A DNA stretch of 23,541 bases from XYD1-FULL-39-28 sp964539855 (GCA_964539855.1 CAZIJR010000007.1:1-23541); one strand, 5' to 3'. Counted from the stretch's first letter, positions 6,854-14,214 are shown. Made by a program: numbers and translations. The notes: a model not told the origin generated them from the sequence alone.

Positions 6854-6882
6854 AATATAGCATATAAAAATAGTGTTGTCAA
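6854..6882 (-). promoter_or_regulatory. Strong sigma70-type promoter of the ncRNA
   Basis: On the minus strand TTGACA (6882-6877) is an exact -35, followed by a 17-bp spacer ending in TGC and then TATATT (6859-6854), an extended -10. It is one of the two closest matches to consensus in the window and points away from trpS into the ncRNA. Confidence 0.8.
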
Positions 6883-6884
6883 GG

Positions 6885-6913
6885 TTTACCTGTTTAGCTG
6901 TTAGTGGTAAAAT
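6885..6913 (+). promoter_or_regulatory. trpS promoter
   Basis: TTTACC (6885-6890), a 17-bp spacer ending TGG, and TAAAAT (6908-6913). +1 would be near 6920, giving a leader of about 13 nt. It is back-to-back with the ncRNA promoter; the two -35 elements are 2 bp apart. Confidence 0.55.
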
Positions 6914-6932
6914 ACAATAATTACAAATCATT

Positions 6933-7910
6933 ATGAGAATTGTATCTGGCATACAGCCAACGGGAAATATCCATATAGGAAATTATTTGGGAGCCATAAA
7001 ACAGTGGATTGCATTGCAAGAAGAAAATGAATGCGTGTTTTTTATTGCAGATTTACATGCTCTCACTGTCCCCTATGAACCAAAAGAGCTTCAACAAAAA
7101 ATTATAGAAAAACTTATTTGCTATGTGGCTGCCGGATTAAATCCAGATAAGTCTATTATTTTTGCGCAATCCCGAGTTAAAGAACACGCAGAACTGGGCT
7201 GGCTTTTAAATACTATCACCCCAATAGGAGAGTTGTCTCGCATGACGCAGTTTAAAGATAAATCAAAAAAGTTTAAAGATAATATAAATGCTGGATTACT
7301 AGATTATCCTGTTTTAATGGCGGCTGACATTTTGCTATATAAAGCGGAAGCCGTGCCCGTAGGCAAAGATCAGGAACAACACATAGAGCTGACGCGAATG
7401 ATTGCTAAAAAGTTTAACCAGAAATTTGGCCAAACATTCAAAGAGCCCAAAGGCATAATTCCAAAATATGGGGCAAAAATAATGTCTTTGACAGATCCAA
7501 AAAGAAAAATGTCAAAGTCTGATGACCCAAAAAGCTATGTTTCTTTGTTTGACGAACCTGAAGTTATAAAAAAGAAAATAATGTCTGCTACCACAGATTC
7601 TGGTAAAGACGTAAGATACAATGTAACCAAAAAACCTGGCATTTCTAATTTACTTACTATTTATAGCCTACTTACAGATAGGCCCGTAGAAGATATTCAA
7701 AAAGACTTTGAGAAAAAAACTTATGCTGATTTTAAAAAATCTTTAGCAGAAGTGATGATAAATTATTTAGAACCATTCCGCAGAAAACAAAAAGAACTTT
7801 TATCCAAAGATGCTTATGTGCAGGAAATTCTTACTAAAGGAGCTGCCCGAGCTGAAATACTGGCAGAAACAACAATGAAAGAAGTCCATGAAAAAATGGG
7901 CCTCGCCTAA
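6933..7910 (+). CDS. trpS: Tryptophanyl-tRNA synthetase
   Basis: Class I aminoacyl-tRNA synthetase that charges tRNA-Trp. The 325-aa length is typical of bacterial TrpRS. The HIGH-type motif is GNIHIGNYLGA (residues 11-21) and the KMSKS loop is at 192-196 (RKMSKSDDPKS). Further family segments include FIADLHALTVPY, LLNTITPIGELSRMTQFKDK, DYPVLMAADILLYKA, VPVGKDQEQHIELTRMIA and the SATTDSG block. The start at 6933 puts MRIVSGIQPTG at the N terminus as expected. There is no Shine-Dalgarno sequence; the predicted leader is about 13 nt and contains no T-box-like structure. It ends at a bidirectional terminator shared with the convergent phosphomutase gene. Confidence 0.97.
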   Translation: MRIVSGIQPTGNIHIGNYLGAIKQWIALQEENECVFFIADLHALTVPYEPKELQQKIIEKLICYVAAGLNPDKSIIFAQSRVKEHAELGWLLNTITPIGELSRMTQFKDKSKKFKDNINAGLLDYPVLMAADILLYKAEAVPVGKDQEQHIELTRMIAKKFNQKFGQTFKEPKGIIPKYGAKIMSLTDPKRKMSKSDDPKSYVSLFDEPEVIKKKIMSATTDSGKDVRYNVTKKPGISNLLTIYSLLTDRPVEDIQKDFEKKTYADFKKSLAEVMINYLEPFRRKQKELLSKDAYVQEILTKGAARAEILAETTMKEVHEKMGLA

Positions 7911-7921
7911 TCCTATAATCT

Positions 7922-7950
7922 AAAAACCCGCTTTTCGGCGGGTTTTTTTT
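7922..7950. terminator. Bidirectional terminator between trpS and the phosphomutase gene
   Basis: A 10-bp stem AAAAACCCGC (7922-7931) / GCGGGTTTTT (7938-7947) with loop TTTTCG. T runs flank it on both strands (eight on plus, five on minus), so it can end both convergent genes. The minus-strand stop codon (7951-7949) abuts it. Confidence 0.9.
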
Positions 7951-9283
7951 ATTTTATTAGTTTTGTGAGTTCTTTTATTTTTTTATTCAAAATATCTTGA
8001 TTATCTGCCTCAATAGTTAGACGTAGAACTGGTTCTGTGTTAGATGGCCTTACATTAAACCACCAGTCCTTATATTCTACTGTAATGCCGTCTAAAAAGT
8101 CTTGCTTACCGTCTGCGTATTTCTCTTTTACTTTTTCTAAAATAGCGTCTTTATCAGCCACCTTAAAATTAAGTTCAGGAGAATTTGCATATGGAGACAA
8201 CTCTTTTATAATTTCTGAAGCACTTCTCGTTTCTTTTGAAATAATTTGCAACAAGCTTAAAAAGGCAATCATTCCAGAGTCCATATAATAATTGTCTTTA
8301 AAACAATAATGTCCAGATAACTCTCCTCCCATAATTCCATTATTTTTTAAAAGCCCGTCTCTTACATTTACAAATCCAACCTGAGTTCTAATAGGATTAC
8401 CCCCCCATTTTTTTACAAATTCAGGAACCGCTTTTGAACAAATTGCATTGTAGGCCACTGCCATCCCTTGATTTTTACCAAGAAAATATTTTGCTAAAAG
8501 CAAGAGTACTGCATCTGCCCTAACAACTTCTCCTTTTTCATCTACCAAAAATATTCTGTCCGCATCTCCATCAAACATTACGCCAAAATCAGCTTTCTGG
8601 GATTTTATCATTTCACTTATTTTGTCTGCAGAACCTTCTTCTAAAGGATTTGGACCATGATTTGGAAAATTTCCATCTGGTTCAAAATTTAAAGCTATAA
8701 TTTCCACGGGTAATTTATCGGTTATTTTTGAAATAACGTTTCCAGCCACGCCATTTGAAGCGTCAACAATAACTTTTAAGGGCACAATCTCACTTAAATC
8801 TACAAAAGAGAAAATATGATTTAAATAATCTTTCCAAATATCTTTTTTTTCTGTCTCCGGCTCTTCGCCAGGTTCAAATTTGCCTTGCTCAACAGCAGAA
8901 AGCAAGTCTTTTCCTCGGACCATTTGTATATCTCCGTTCGCCTTCTTCATCATTTTAAACCCATTATATTCTTTTGGATTATGACTAGCTGTCACCATAA
9001 CACCTCCGTCAAAATCATCTGCTCCCAAAGCAAAATACACGCATTCTGTGGGCACTTGCCCAATATCGGTTATAGTACCACCTTCGGCATAAACTCCCCT
9101 TACAAAGGCTTTTAAAAGCTCCTGAGAAGAAAGCCTGGCGTCTCTGCCCATAACAATCTTTTTTGTCTTTGAATGTTGAACAAAGGCTCGGCCTATTTTA
9201 AAAGCTGCCTCTTCATTTAATTCTGAAGGATATATGCCCCTTACGTCGTATGATTTGAAGATTGTGGAATTTATTTTTGTCAT
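7949..9283 (-). CDS. Phosphomannomutase/phosphoglucomutase
   Basis: Alpha-D-phosphohexomutase interconverting hexose-1-phosphate and hexose-6-phosphate for sugar nucleotide and envelope glycan synthesis. The protein is 444 aa from the ATG at 9283. The catalytic phosphoserine is S100 (VTASHNPKEYNGFKM). The metal loop DGDAD is at about 235-241 (FDGDADRIFLVDEKG), the sugar-specificity loop is GGELSGHYCFKDNYYMDSG, and the C-terminal phosphate-binding motif is VRPSNTEPVLRLTIEA. GEMSGH/GELSGH loops are typical of dual PMM/PGM enzymes, so substrate preference is not settled. An in-frame ATG 39 bp upstream exists, but a TATAAT ending six bases before 9283 makes 9283 the likely leaderless start. Confidence 0.93.
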   Translation of the reverse strand: MTKINSTIFKSYDVRGIYPSELNEEAAFKIGRAFVQHSKTKKIVMGRDARLSSQELLKAFVRGVYAEGGTITDIGQVPTECVYFALGADDFDGGVMVTASHNPKEYNGFKMMKKANGDIQMVRGKDLLSAVEQGKFEPGEEPETEKKDIWKDYLNHIFSFVDLSEIVPLKVIVDASNGVAGNVISKITDKLPVEIIALNFEPDGNFPNHGPNPLEEGSADKISEMIKSQKADFGVMFDGDADRIFLVDEKGEVVRADAVLLLLAKYFLGKNQGMAVAYNAICSKAVPEFVKKWGGNPIRTQVGFVNVRDGLLKNNGIMGGELSGHYCFKDNYYMDSGMIAFLSLLQIISKETRSASEIIKELSPYANSPELNFKVADKDAILEKVKEKYADGKQDFLDGITVEYKDWWFNVRPSNTEPVLRLTIEADNQDILNKKIKELTKLIK

Positions 9284-9289
9284 ATAGCT

Positions 9290-9319
9290 ATTATACATAA
9301 AAAGCTTGATTAATTGCAA
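9290..9319 (-). promoter_or_regulatory. Phosphomutase promoter, leaderless
   Basis: On the minus strand TTGCAA (9319-9314), an 18-bp spacer and TATAAT (9295-9290). +1 by the standard seven-base offset is 9283, the A of the ATG. It overlaps the divergent rpsF promoter. Confidence 0.65.
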
Positions 9320-9333
9320 CAATCTGCTATAAT
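9306..9333 (+). promoter_or_regulatory. rpsF operon promoter, near-leaderless
   Basis: TTGATT (9306-9311), a 16-bp spacer and an extended -10 TGCTATAAT (hexamer 9328-9333). +1 would be near 9340, three bases before the ATG at 9343, leaving essentially no 5' UTR. Its -35 lies within the spacer of the opposing phosphomutase promoter. Confidence 0.65.
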
Positions 9334-9342
9334 GAGCCTACT

Positions 9343-9798
9343 ATGAAAATCTATGAATTGACATATATAGTTTCTCCTGAAATAACCTCAGAAGAGGCGG
9401 AAACTAAGGCAAAAGAGATTGAATCTCTTGTTCAAAGCAAAGAAGGCATAATTTTAAAACAAACAAACCCTTCTGCCAAGACCTTGGCCTACCCTATAAA
9501 AAAAAGCGCATCTGGATTTATGGGCGTTTTAGAATTTCAGATGGAAGAGGAAAAACTAAGCGAAATCCAAGCCGATATGGTAAAAGACGAAAAGATTGTA
9601 AGACAAATGCTTGTGGTAAAAAACCCTATAAAACCCAGAAAAGAGAGAAGAACAAGAGTAAAAACGGAAGAGACCTTTAAACTAGAAAAAAAGACTGAGG
9701 AGATAAAAGAACCAGAGCAAGACAAGTCGTCTGCAGTTAAAGAAAAAGTTGAGCTTAAAGATATTGAGCAAACTTTAGACGAACTATTAGGCGAATAA
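9343..9798 (+). CDS. rpsF: 30S ribosomal protein S6 with C-terminal charged extension
   Basis: Primary partner of S18 on the 30S platform. The first about 95 residues form the S6 fold (MKIYELTYIVSPE, the KTLAYPIKK strand, EKIVRQMLVVKN). Family length is about 95-130 aa, whereas this protein is 151 aa. Residues about 97-151 form a Lys/Glu-rich tail (RKERRTRVKTEETFKLEKK) ending in a possible short helix (IEQTLDELLGE). It heads the classical rpsF-ssb-rpsR operon, 94 bp before ssb, and has a near-leaderless promoter. Confidence 0.95.
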   Translation: MKIYELTYIVSPEITSEEAETKAKEIESLVQSKEGIILKQTNPSAKTLAYPIKKSASGFMGVLEFQMEEEKLSEIQADMVKDEKIVRQMLVVKNPIKPRKERRTRVKTEETFKLEKKTEEIKEPEQDKSSAVKEKVELKDIEQTLDELLGE

Positions 9799-9818
9799 AC
9801 GAAAGAGGACTCGAGCGT

Positions 9819-9895
9819 AATTTTAGCCCCAATGTATATATCTTATGTGGCTAAAATTCCGAAGTGATTTCGCTCGCCTCGCTCGCAAAATCATG
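9819..9895 (+). promoter_or_regulatory. Two-hairpin ssb leader enclosing the start codon
   Basis: Hairpin 1 pairs AATTTTAGCC (9819-9828) with GGCTAAAATT (9849-9858) around a 20-nt loop. Hairpin 2 pairs GTGATTT (9864-9870) with AAATCAT (9888-9894), including one G-U. The ATG (9893-9895) therefore lies on its 3' arm. From 9855 to the ATG, this leader matches the rpsR leader at 10495-10535 base for base in length, with 30 of 41 positions identical. Confidence 0.7.
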
Positions 9896-10426
9896 AATTT
9901 AAACAAAGCATTCGTATTGGGCAACGTCACCCGCGACCCGGAAGTAAGATCATTGCCTTCCGGACAACAGGTAACAAGTTTTAGTATTGCCACCAACAGG
10001 TTTTATACATCTGGAACTGGTGAAAAAAAACAAGAAGCTGAATTTCATAACATAGTATGCTTTGGAAAGCTGGCTGATATAAGCTCAAGATATTTAAACA
10101 AAGGCTCATTAGTTTTAATCGAGGGAAGAATAAAAACAAGAAATTGGACAAACTCCCAGGGAGTTAAACAATACAGAACAGAAATAATTGCAGAATCAAT
10201 GCAAATGGGTCCAAAAGGGAGCGGAGGAGCAGGAGGCTCATCCTATCAAAGGCCGGCATTCGGACAAAAACCAGAACCTGAGGCCCCAAAACAAGACGAA
10301 ATTCCCGTAATAGAAGAAAATTACACTCCCCCCTCAGAAGAAGACAAAAGAGCAGCCGAAGCCCAACCCCCTTCATTTGAAGATAACGCGGCTGATGAAA
10401 TAGACGTTAAAGATATACCATTTTAA
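9893..10426 (+). CDS. ssb: Single-stranded DNA-binding protein
   Basis: Binds and protects ssDNA in replication, recombination and repair, and recruits partners through its C-terminal tip. The protein is 177 aa from the ATG at 9893. An OB fold occupies about 1-110 (MNLNKAFVLGNVTRDPEVR, ATNRFYT, EFHNIVCFGKLADISSRYL, GSLVLIEGRIKTRNW). A disordered Gly/Pro/Glu-rich linker follows, ending with the acidic tip DVKDIPF. An in-frame ATG at 9845 would add 16 residues, but these are encoded by the hairpin leader and are not SSB-like, so 9893 is preferred. It lies between rpsF and rpsR as in most bacteria. Confidence 0.96.
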   Translation: MNLNKAFVLGNVTRDPEVRSLPSGQQVTSFSIATNRFYTSGTGEKKQEAEFHNIVCFGKLADISSRYLNKGSLVLIEGRIKTRNWTNSQGVKQYRTEIIAESMQMGPKGSGGAGGSSYQRPAFGQKPEPEAPKQDEIPVIEENYTPPSEEDKRAAEAQPPSFEDNAADEIDVKDIPF

Positions 10427-10451
10427 AAATTAAATAAACGATAAAAGCATC

Positions 10452-10535
10452 GCCGGAATTAAAAACAGATGTATTCGATTATATAAACGTTTTCAATTCC
10501 GGCATGAATTTACTCACTTTGTTCGCAAATTCATG
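10452..10535 (+). promoter_or_regulatory. Two-hairpin rpsR leader enclosing the start codon
   Basis: Hairpin 1 pairs 10452-10466 with 10489-10503 (GCCGGAATT with AATTCCGGC, a mismatch, then AAAAC/GTTTT) around a 22-nt loop. Hairpin 2 pairs CATGAATTT (10503-10511) perfectly with AAATTCATG (10527-10535), and its last three bases are the ATG. Position 10508/10530 is A-T where the ssb copy has T-A, a compensatory change. Confidence 0.75.
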
Positions 10536-10727
10536 TGTTATTTTTGCCAAAAAAATATTGACGACATAGATTTCAAAAATACAGAGATGCTGGCACGATA
10601 TGTGTCTGGTTTTTATAAAATAAAACCAAGAAAGAAAACTAATCTATGTAGCCATCATCAAAGAAAGATTGCAAACGCCGTTAAAAGAGCCCGCCAAATG
10701 GGCTTGATGGCATATACCCCAAAATAA
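10533..10727 (+). CDS. rpsR: 30S ribosomal protein S18
   Basis: Platform protein of the small subunit, binding next to S6. The 64-aa product is short for the family (about 70-90 aa) because the N-terminal extension is minimal; the core is complete. It starts MCYFCQKN and ends with the conserved block NLCSHHQRKIANAVKRARQMGLMAY. C2, C5, C39 and H41 or H42 form a plausible zinc site as in zinc-containing S18 variants. It is the last gene of the rpsF operon, 106 bp after ssb, and the gap is filled by the structured leader. A terminator shared with recA follows. Confidence 0.96.
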   Translation: MCYFCQKNIDDIDFKNTEMLARYVSGFYKIKPRKKTNLCSHHQRKIANAVKRARQMGLMAYTPK

Positions 10728-10740
10728 AAAATTAGACTTA

Positions 10741-10765
10741 AAAATCCCGCCTTAGCGGGATTTTT
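10741..10765. terminator. Bidirectional terminator between rpsR and recA
   Basis: AAAATCCCGC (10741-10750) pairs with GCGGGATTTT (10755-10764) around loop CTTA, with T runs on both strands. It serves the convergent ends of the rpsF operon and the ftsK-recA operon. Confidence 0.9.
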
Positions 10766-10771
10766 ATTTGT

Positions 10772-11779
10772 TTATGCTTTTTCAATAATAAGCTTTTTTA
10801 TCTGCTTCATTACGTCTTTGTTTTCTTTTAGAAATGTTTTGGCTCCTTCTGTGCCCTGCCCCATTTTTGTATTTTCAAAAGCAAAATAACTCCCGGATTG
10901 CTTTATAACCCCGCTATTAATTCCCATCCTCAAAACATCTCCGGTTTTTGAAATACCTTCATTATAATAAATATCAAACTCTGCGGTCCTAAAGGGAGCT
11001 GCCACTTTATTTTTTACGACCTTGGCTTTTACTCTATTCCCTATAATTGACTCTCCTGCTTTTATCTGGGCTGTCCTTGCTAAATTAATTCTTACCGAAG
11101 CGTAAAATTTTAATGCCAGCCCACCAGGAGTAGTTTCTGGGTTTCCAAAAACCATTCCAATTTTCATTCTTGTCTGATTTAAAAATATAACCATTGTGTT
11201 TGACTTTGCCATTATGGCAGAAAGTTTTCTACAAGCTTGGCTCATTAACCTTGCCTGAAGGCCCATATGCTGGTCTCCAATTTCACCTTCTATCTCTCGC
11301 TGAGGAGTTAGAGCTGCCACAGAATCAACAACTATCACATCCACAGTTCCCGATTTAACAAGCGTTTCCACAATTTGTAAAGCCTGCTCACCAGAATCTG
11401 GCTGGGAAATTAATAGGTCATCCACATTTACTCCTAATCTTTTTGCGTAATCCGGATCCATGGCATGTTCGGCATCCACAAAGGCGCAGACTCCTCCTTT
11501 TTTTTGCGCTTCTGCTACCACGTGTAAAGATAATGTAGTTTTACCAGACGACTCAGCTCCATATATTTCTATTATTCTACCTCTGGGCATCCCACCCACA
11601 CCTAAAGCCAAATCCATGGCAATAGACCCTGTAGGGATTGCATCCACATTTACCGCGTGTATCTCGCGCATAGTCATAATTGCCCCTTCGCCAAAACGCT
11701 GTTTTATTTCATCAACCGCGCTATTAAGCGCCTTATTCTCTTTTTTTTCTTCTGGTTTATCTTTTTTTTCTTTTGCCAT
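10772..11779 (-). CDS. recA: Recombinase RecA
   Basis: ATP-dependent strand-exchange protein for homologous recombination. The 335-aa length is close to typical (about 340-350) with no intein. Walker A is at 74-82 (GAESSGKTT) and Walker B is VDVIVVDSVAAL. The L1 region is EGEIGDQHMGLQARLMSQ and L2 contains NQTRMKIGMVFGNPETTPGG. The MAW-adjacent core ends with a short C-terminal domain. The extreme N terminus is a Lys/Glu-rich segment (MAKEKKDKPEEKKENK). The start is 22 bp after the ftsK stop with no promoter or Shine-Dalgarno sequence visible, so it is probably co-transcribed with ftsK. Confidence 0.98.
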   Translation of the reverse strand: MAKEKKDKPEEKKENKALNSAVDEIKQRFGEGAIMTMREIHAVNVDAIPTGSIAMDLALGVGGMPRGRIIEIYGAESSGKTTLSLHVVAEAQKKGGVCAFVDAEHAMDPDYAKRLGVNVDDLLISQPDSGEQALQIVETLVKSGTVDVIVVDSVAALTPQREIEGEIGDQHMGLQARLMSQACRKLSAIMAKSNTMVIFLNQTRMKIGMVFGNPETTPGGLALKFYASVRINLARTAQIKAGESIIGNRVKAKVVKNKVAAPFRTAEFDIYYNEGISKTGDVLRMGINSGVIKQSGSYFAFENTKMGQGTEGAKTFLKENKDVMKQIKKLIIEKA

Positions 11780-11801
11780 GTAAGGTTATTTAAAAATTAA
11801 A

Positions 11802-14024
11802 TTACACTTTTTTCCATTCGCTGTCTTCGGCCGGAGTTTCTGACTCATCGGGAGAAGCCCCAGAAATTTTTGAACTGAAGGTTGCATGTTCAGCAAACAC
11901 CTCTCTTGGCTTTGCCCCATCAGCAGGTCCCACAATTCCCTTTTCCTCTAGCATATCTATCAATCGTGCGGCGCGCGAATATCCTATTCTTAATCTTCTT
12001 TGCAAAAATGAAGCAGATGCTTTTTGTGTTTCCAAAACAATTTTTTTAACATCCTCAAATAAAGGGTCGTCACCCCCAAAAAATTCCCCTCCTCCGTTTT
12101 CTTTGGCTTCTTTGGGATCAGGGGCGTCCAAAGCATCATGCAGGTTTTGCACCAAAACAGATTGAGGCTCTTGAAATTTTTCTTTTTGGTTTGAAATAAA
12201 ATCAGAAACTTTTTTAACTTCTTTTTCTGAAATATACGGCCCTTGTATCCTACCTATTTTTGCTGATTTTGCGGACAAGAAAAGCATATCTCCTGCTCCC
12301 AATAATTTTTCTGCTCCAGAAGTGTCTATAACTGTCCTTGAATCAACTTGTGAGGAAACCTGAAAAGTAATTCTAGTAGGAACATTGGCTTTAATTAACC
12401 CTGTAATAACCTCTACAGACGGCCTCTGTGTTGCAAGCACTAAATGGATTCCGGTTGCTCTTGCCATTTGAGCCAATCTCACAATTCCAGCTTCCAGGTC
12501 TCTGCCTTTAGCGGCCATCAAATCTGCCAGTTCATCAACCACAAACACAATATACGGCAACTGCATTCCATTTGCTATAACTGTTTTATTTGAGTTATAT
12601 GTAGCAAGGTTTCTTGCCGGAACCTCTGAAAAAACCTCGAACCGCCTTTCCATTTCCCTGGTCAGCCACTGCAAAGCATTTATAGTTTTTTGGGCGTCGT
12701 ATATAACTGGGCATAAAAGATGGGGAATATCATTGTAGTGCTGGAACTCTACTCTTTTTGGATCTACCATAATCATTCTCAAATTGTCTGGAGTGCACTT
12801 GTATAATAAACTCAAAATCAAAGTATTTAGAAATATTGTTTTTCCTGTTCCCGTAGCTCCAGCAACTAACACATGTGGACCTTCTGTAATATCTGTATAA
12901 ACAGGGGCTCCCGAAACATTACGTCCCAAAGCAACAAGCAAGGGGCTCGTAGCATTTTGATAAGCTGTTTGAGAAATCAAATTTCTTAATGTAACAATAG
13001 ACCTGACTTTATTTGGAACTTCAATTCCTACCAAGGATTTTCCTGGAATAGGAGCTTCAATCCTAATTGGATGAGCAGCCAAAGCCAAGGCCAAATTGTT
13101 TGACAAAGTGGTAATTTTAGAAAGCTTTACTCCTTCAGCAGGCTTAAAAGCATACTGTGTAACCGTAGGCCCCACATTAACCTCCGCCATTTCCACTGGG
13201 ATACCAAAGTTATCCAAGGTGCTTTTGATTATCATTGAATTCTCCTTTATGTTTCCGGAGGTTGGGGAAGTTTCGTTTTTACTCAGCAAATCTAGGGGAG
13301 GCAACAGATAGTCATTTTTGTTAGCTGCTGTAACAGCTTTTGTAATTTCTTTTTTTTCTGGTCCGTCGTTATTGCCCTTTTTAAATAATGTTATTCTTGA
13401 CGGGGTAACTTTCGCCTTTTCCTGTCTCTCTGATGATATTCCTTTGATTTTCATGTCATTATTATCTGGCCTGTTAAGAACATAAGACTGTTTTTCTTCT
13501 TTTTCCCTCTTGGGATAATCCTGCCATATAAATTGTAAAAATATAAAGAGTCCTACGACTAAAACAGCGCCAAATACAATATTGGCAACCAAAAGTCCAA
13601 AAAGACCTACGAGTAATTTTGACAATAAAAATCCTATCCACCCTCCATTCATCAAAGTTAAATCTTTAGCTGCTAAAATCCCAGCAACTCCCACAACAGA
13701 AACTGTAACAGCTATGCCCATTGCCAAATCTCTACCCTTTTTCCTTGTTTTCAAAAACATTAAACCAGACACAAATAAAAATAAAGGAATGGTATAAAAA
13801 GCTTTTCCTATCAAAAAATCACAAAGCTTATAAAATAATTCTCCTAAAAATCCTGCTTTATCAAAAAACGGGAAAGACAGAATAATAATCGTTGTTGCCA
13901 AAAACATTACTATCGCTTTTATCCATCTTTTTACCCAATTAGTTAAAAGCGACGGTTTAACTGTTTCGTTACCATTTTTATTCTTCTTTTCTCGCCCATT
14001 CTTATTTTTATTCTTTTTTGACAT
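11802..14024 (-). CDS. ftsK: DNA translocase FtsK/SpoIIIE
   Basis: Septum-anchored, ATP-driven double-stranded DNA pump for chromosome segregation at division. The protein is 740 aa, like SpoIIIE/short FtsK rather than the 1300-aa E. coli form. A Lys/Asn-rich N terminus precedes about four transmembrane helices (about 35-175), then a short linker. The alpha domain follows (PVEMAEVNVGPTVTQYAFKP). The RecA-like motor has Walker A GATGTGKT (about 390-397) and Walker B YIVFVVDELADLM. The C-terminal gamma winged helix (LQRRLRIGYSRAARLIDMLE) normally reads KOPS/SRS DNA motifs. It precedes recA in one transcript and has its own promoter. Confidence 0.97.
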   Translation of the reverse strand: MSKKNKNKNGREKKNKNGNETVKPSLLTNWVKRWIKAIVMFLATTIIILSFPFFDKAGFLGELFYKLCDFLIGKAFYTIPLFLFVSGLMFLKTRKKGRDLAMGIAVTVSVVGVAGILAAKDLTLMNGGWIGFLLSKLLVGLFGLLVANIVFGAVLVVGLFIFLQFIWQDYPKREKEEKQSYVLNRPDNNDMKIKGISSERQEKAKVTPSRITLFKKGNNDGPEKKEITKAVTAANKNDYLLPPLDLLSKNETSPTSGNIKENSMIIKSTLDNFGIPVEMAEVNVGPTVTQYAFKPAEGVKLSKITTLSNNLALALAAHPIRIEAPIPGKSLVGIEVPNKVRSIVTLRNLISQTAYQNATSPLLVALGRNVSGAPVYTDITEGPHVLVAGATGTGKTIFLNTLILSLLYKCTPDNLRMIMVDPKRVEFQHYNDIPHLLCPVIYDAQKTINALQWLTREMERRFEVFSEVPARNLATYNSNKTVIANGMQLPYIVFVVDELADLMAAKGRDLEAGIVRLAQMARATGIHLVLATQRPSVEVITGLIKANVPTRITFQVSSQVDSRTVIDTSGAEKLLGAGDMLFLSAKSAKIGRIQGPYISEKEVKKVSDFISNQKEKFQEPQSVLVQNLHDALDAPDPKEAKENGGGEFFGGDDPLFEDVKKIVLETQKASASFLQRRLRIGYSRAARLIDMLEEKGIVGPADGAKPREVFAEHATFSSKISGASPDESETPAEDSEWKKV

Positions 14025-14058
14025 AAATAAAACAAATTCAGATTAACTAAATTAATTT

Positions 14059-14087
14059 ATTGTATCATTTTGCAAAACTCCATTCAA
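14059..14087 (-). promoter_or_regulatory. ftsK promoter
   Basis: On the minus strand TTGAAT (14087-14082), a 17-bp spacer, and an extended -10 TGATACAAT (hexamer 14064-14059). +1 would be near 14052, giving a leader of about 28 nt before the ATG at 14024. Confidence 0.6.
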
Positions 14088-14184
14088 GCGCATTTTTCCA
14101 CCTACCTACCGGCCAAGCAGGCATAAAAGTCCTTCTCCAAATATAAAAAAATAAACAACATTTGATGAAATAAATAGGTCATTC

Positions 14185-14214
14185 GCGGTTTTTTGCCGTA
14201 CGGCAAAAAACCGC
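14185..14214. repeat. Perfect 30-bp palindrome downstream of the PaaX/Cas2-like gene (family member 2)
   Basis: Perfect 15-bp arms (GCGGTTTTTTGCCGT) with no spacer. It differs at one base from the element at 14800-14829 on the other side of the gene. The T run is inside the stem, not after it, so ordinary termination is not its obvious role. It begins 14 bp past the gene's stop. Confidence 0.9.

Noticed and set aside
6885..6932. T-box or Trp attenuator for trpS
   Set aside because: The predicted leader is only about 13 nt and no terminator or specifier stem lies between promoter and ATG.
9845..9892. Longer ssb starting at the ATG 9845
   Set aside because: The extra residues are encoded by the conserved hairpin leader and do not resemble any SSB N terminus.
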